From positions 1 to 23,929 of the forward strand of contig JACDCJ010000006.1 of NCBI GenBank assembly GCA_013817655.1: a stretch of DNA of 23,929 bases. The letters run 5' to 3'. This DNA comes from Actinosomnolentus pattersoniae (SeqCode). GTDB lineage: Bacteria > Actinomycetota > UBA4738. The notes beneath the pieces were generated by a model. It made no database searches, was not told the DNA's origin, and saw nothing but the letters and a program-made list of their open reading frames with translations. Position 1 is the first letter of the stretch. Every line of letters starts with the position of its first letter. Below, piece by piece: positions 23,662 through 23,929 of the stretch. A program made the translations under genes and the position numbers.

Positions 23662-23929
23662 TCTGCCGCCTCGAGGAACTGGACGATGCCCTGAATGGGT
23701 ATCTTGAGCCACTCGGGTCGGTTGTTCGCCTCGTACTGCAGCTCGTAGAGGGCCTTCTCCAGCAGCAGCGCGTTCGAGAGCACGCGCAGCTCGACCTCCG
23801 AGGACGGGACGAACGTCGCCCCGGAGGCGGTCTCGAGGTACGACCGGAGGAAGCCCGCCGACGTCCAGAGGTACCAGAGCCGGATCCACGGTTCGACCTC
23901 CGCGTGGTCCTCGTGCCGGACGATCCCGT
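23658..23929 (-). CDS. C-terminus of a trehalose synthase-maltokinase-type protein (partial)
   Basis: The last 89 codons of a gene entering from the right edge, read in a frame different from the overlapping malQ extension. It encodes HAEVEPWIRLWYLWTSAGFL, then LSNALLLEKALYELQYEANN and RPEWLKIPIQGIVQFLEAAD. The LEKALYEL-NNRPxWxxIP ending is the typical C-terminus of maltokinase (Mak/Pep2), often fused to trehalose synthase TreS in Actinobacteria. The kinase phosphorylates maltose made from trehalose to maltose-1-phosphate, the GlgE substrate. Whether the TreS half is present cannot be seen. Its TGA overlaps the proposed malQ start, and it is probably the next gene upstream in the same operon. 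Confidence 0.75.
   Translation of the reverse strand, partial: GIVRHEDHAEVEPWIRLWYLWTSAGFLRSYLETASGATFVPSSEVELRVLSNALLLEKALYELQYEANNRPEWLKIPIQGIVQFLEAAD

Noticed and set aside
23662..23889. N-terminal extension of malQ
   Set aside because: The same DNA in another frame encodes a recognisable maltokinase C-terminus.

Overview
The window comes from a high-GC bacterial chromosome. Third codon positions in the convincing genes are almost all G or C, GTG starts are common, and genes are packed with 1-14 base overlaps. A deep-branching Actinomycetota genome is the best guess. It rests on the CU044_5270-type protein beside an ECF sigma factor, a probable TreS-maltokinase fusion next to malQ-glgB-glgX, and promoters with TAnnnT-like -10 boxes. 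No rRNA, tRNA, transposase, integrase, phage gene or CRISPR array was seen, so this looks like ordinary metabolic chromosome rather than a mobile island.

Layout. (1) 1-523, plus strand: the 3' tail of an unidentified gene, overlapped by a DUF6941-like protein. (2) 529-4141, minus strand: a class I amidotransferase of the gamma-glutamyl-GABA hydrolase type, then lutA, lutB and lutC, an iron-sulfur L-lactate oxidation system; these four look like one operon. (3) 4142-4593: a lower-GC patch with two weak small ORFs. (4) 4594-6285, minus: an ECF sigma factor followed 6 bases later by a membrane-anchored CU044_5270-like protein. (5) 6454-9367, minus: an ethanolamine-permease-like APC transporter and a non-canonical glutamine synthetase, with a good promoter upstream. 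(6) 9500-12462, minus: a PLP aminotransferase, a glyoxylate-reductase-like 2-hydroxyacid dehydrogenase and an SDR, starting from a near-leaderless promoter. (7) 12471-12720: back-to-back divergent promoters and a tiny candidate gene. (8) 12818-16993, plus: a GlsB/YeaQ-type membrane protein, a BON-domain protein, a GreA-family factor, then larB, larC and larE, which make the nickel-pincer cofactor of lactate racemase. From the GreA gene onward every junction is a 4-base start/stop overlap. (9) 16997-17365, minus: a DUF1801 protein. (10) 17425-23929, minus: the end of a probable TreS-maltokinase, then malQ, glgB and glgX, a trehalose/maltose/glycogen operon.

How they may work together (inference). 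Regions 2, 5 and 6 fit uptake of a small amine such as ethanolamine, gamma-glutamylation by the glutamine-synthetase-like enzyme, oxidation, release of glutamate by the amidotransferase, and further handling of C2/C3 keto and hydroxy acids by the aminotransferase, reductase and LutABC. The oxidising enzymes for the glutamylated amine are not clearly present, so the pathway is incomplete here. LarBCE and LutABC together give a 2-hydroxyacid theme, but no LarA-type enzyme lies in the window. No convincing Rho-independent terminator was found; most gene borders are too tight to hold one.
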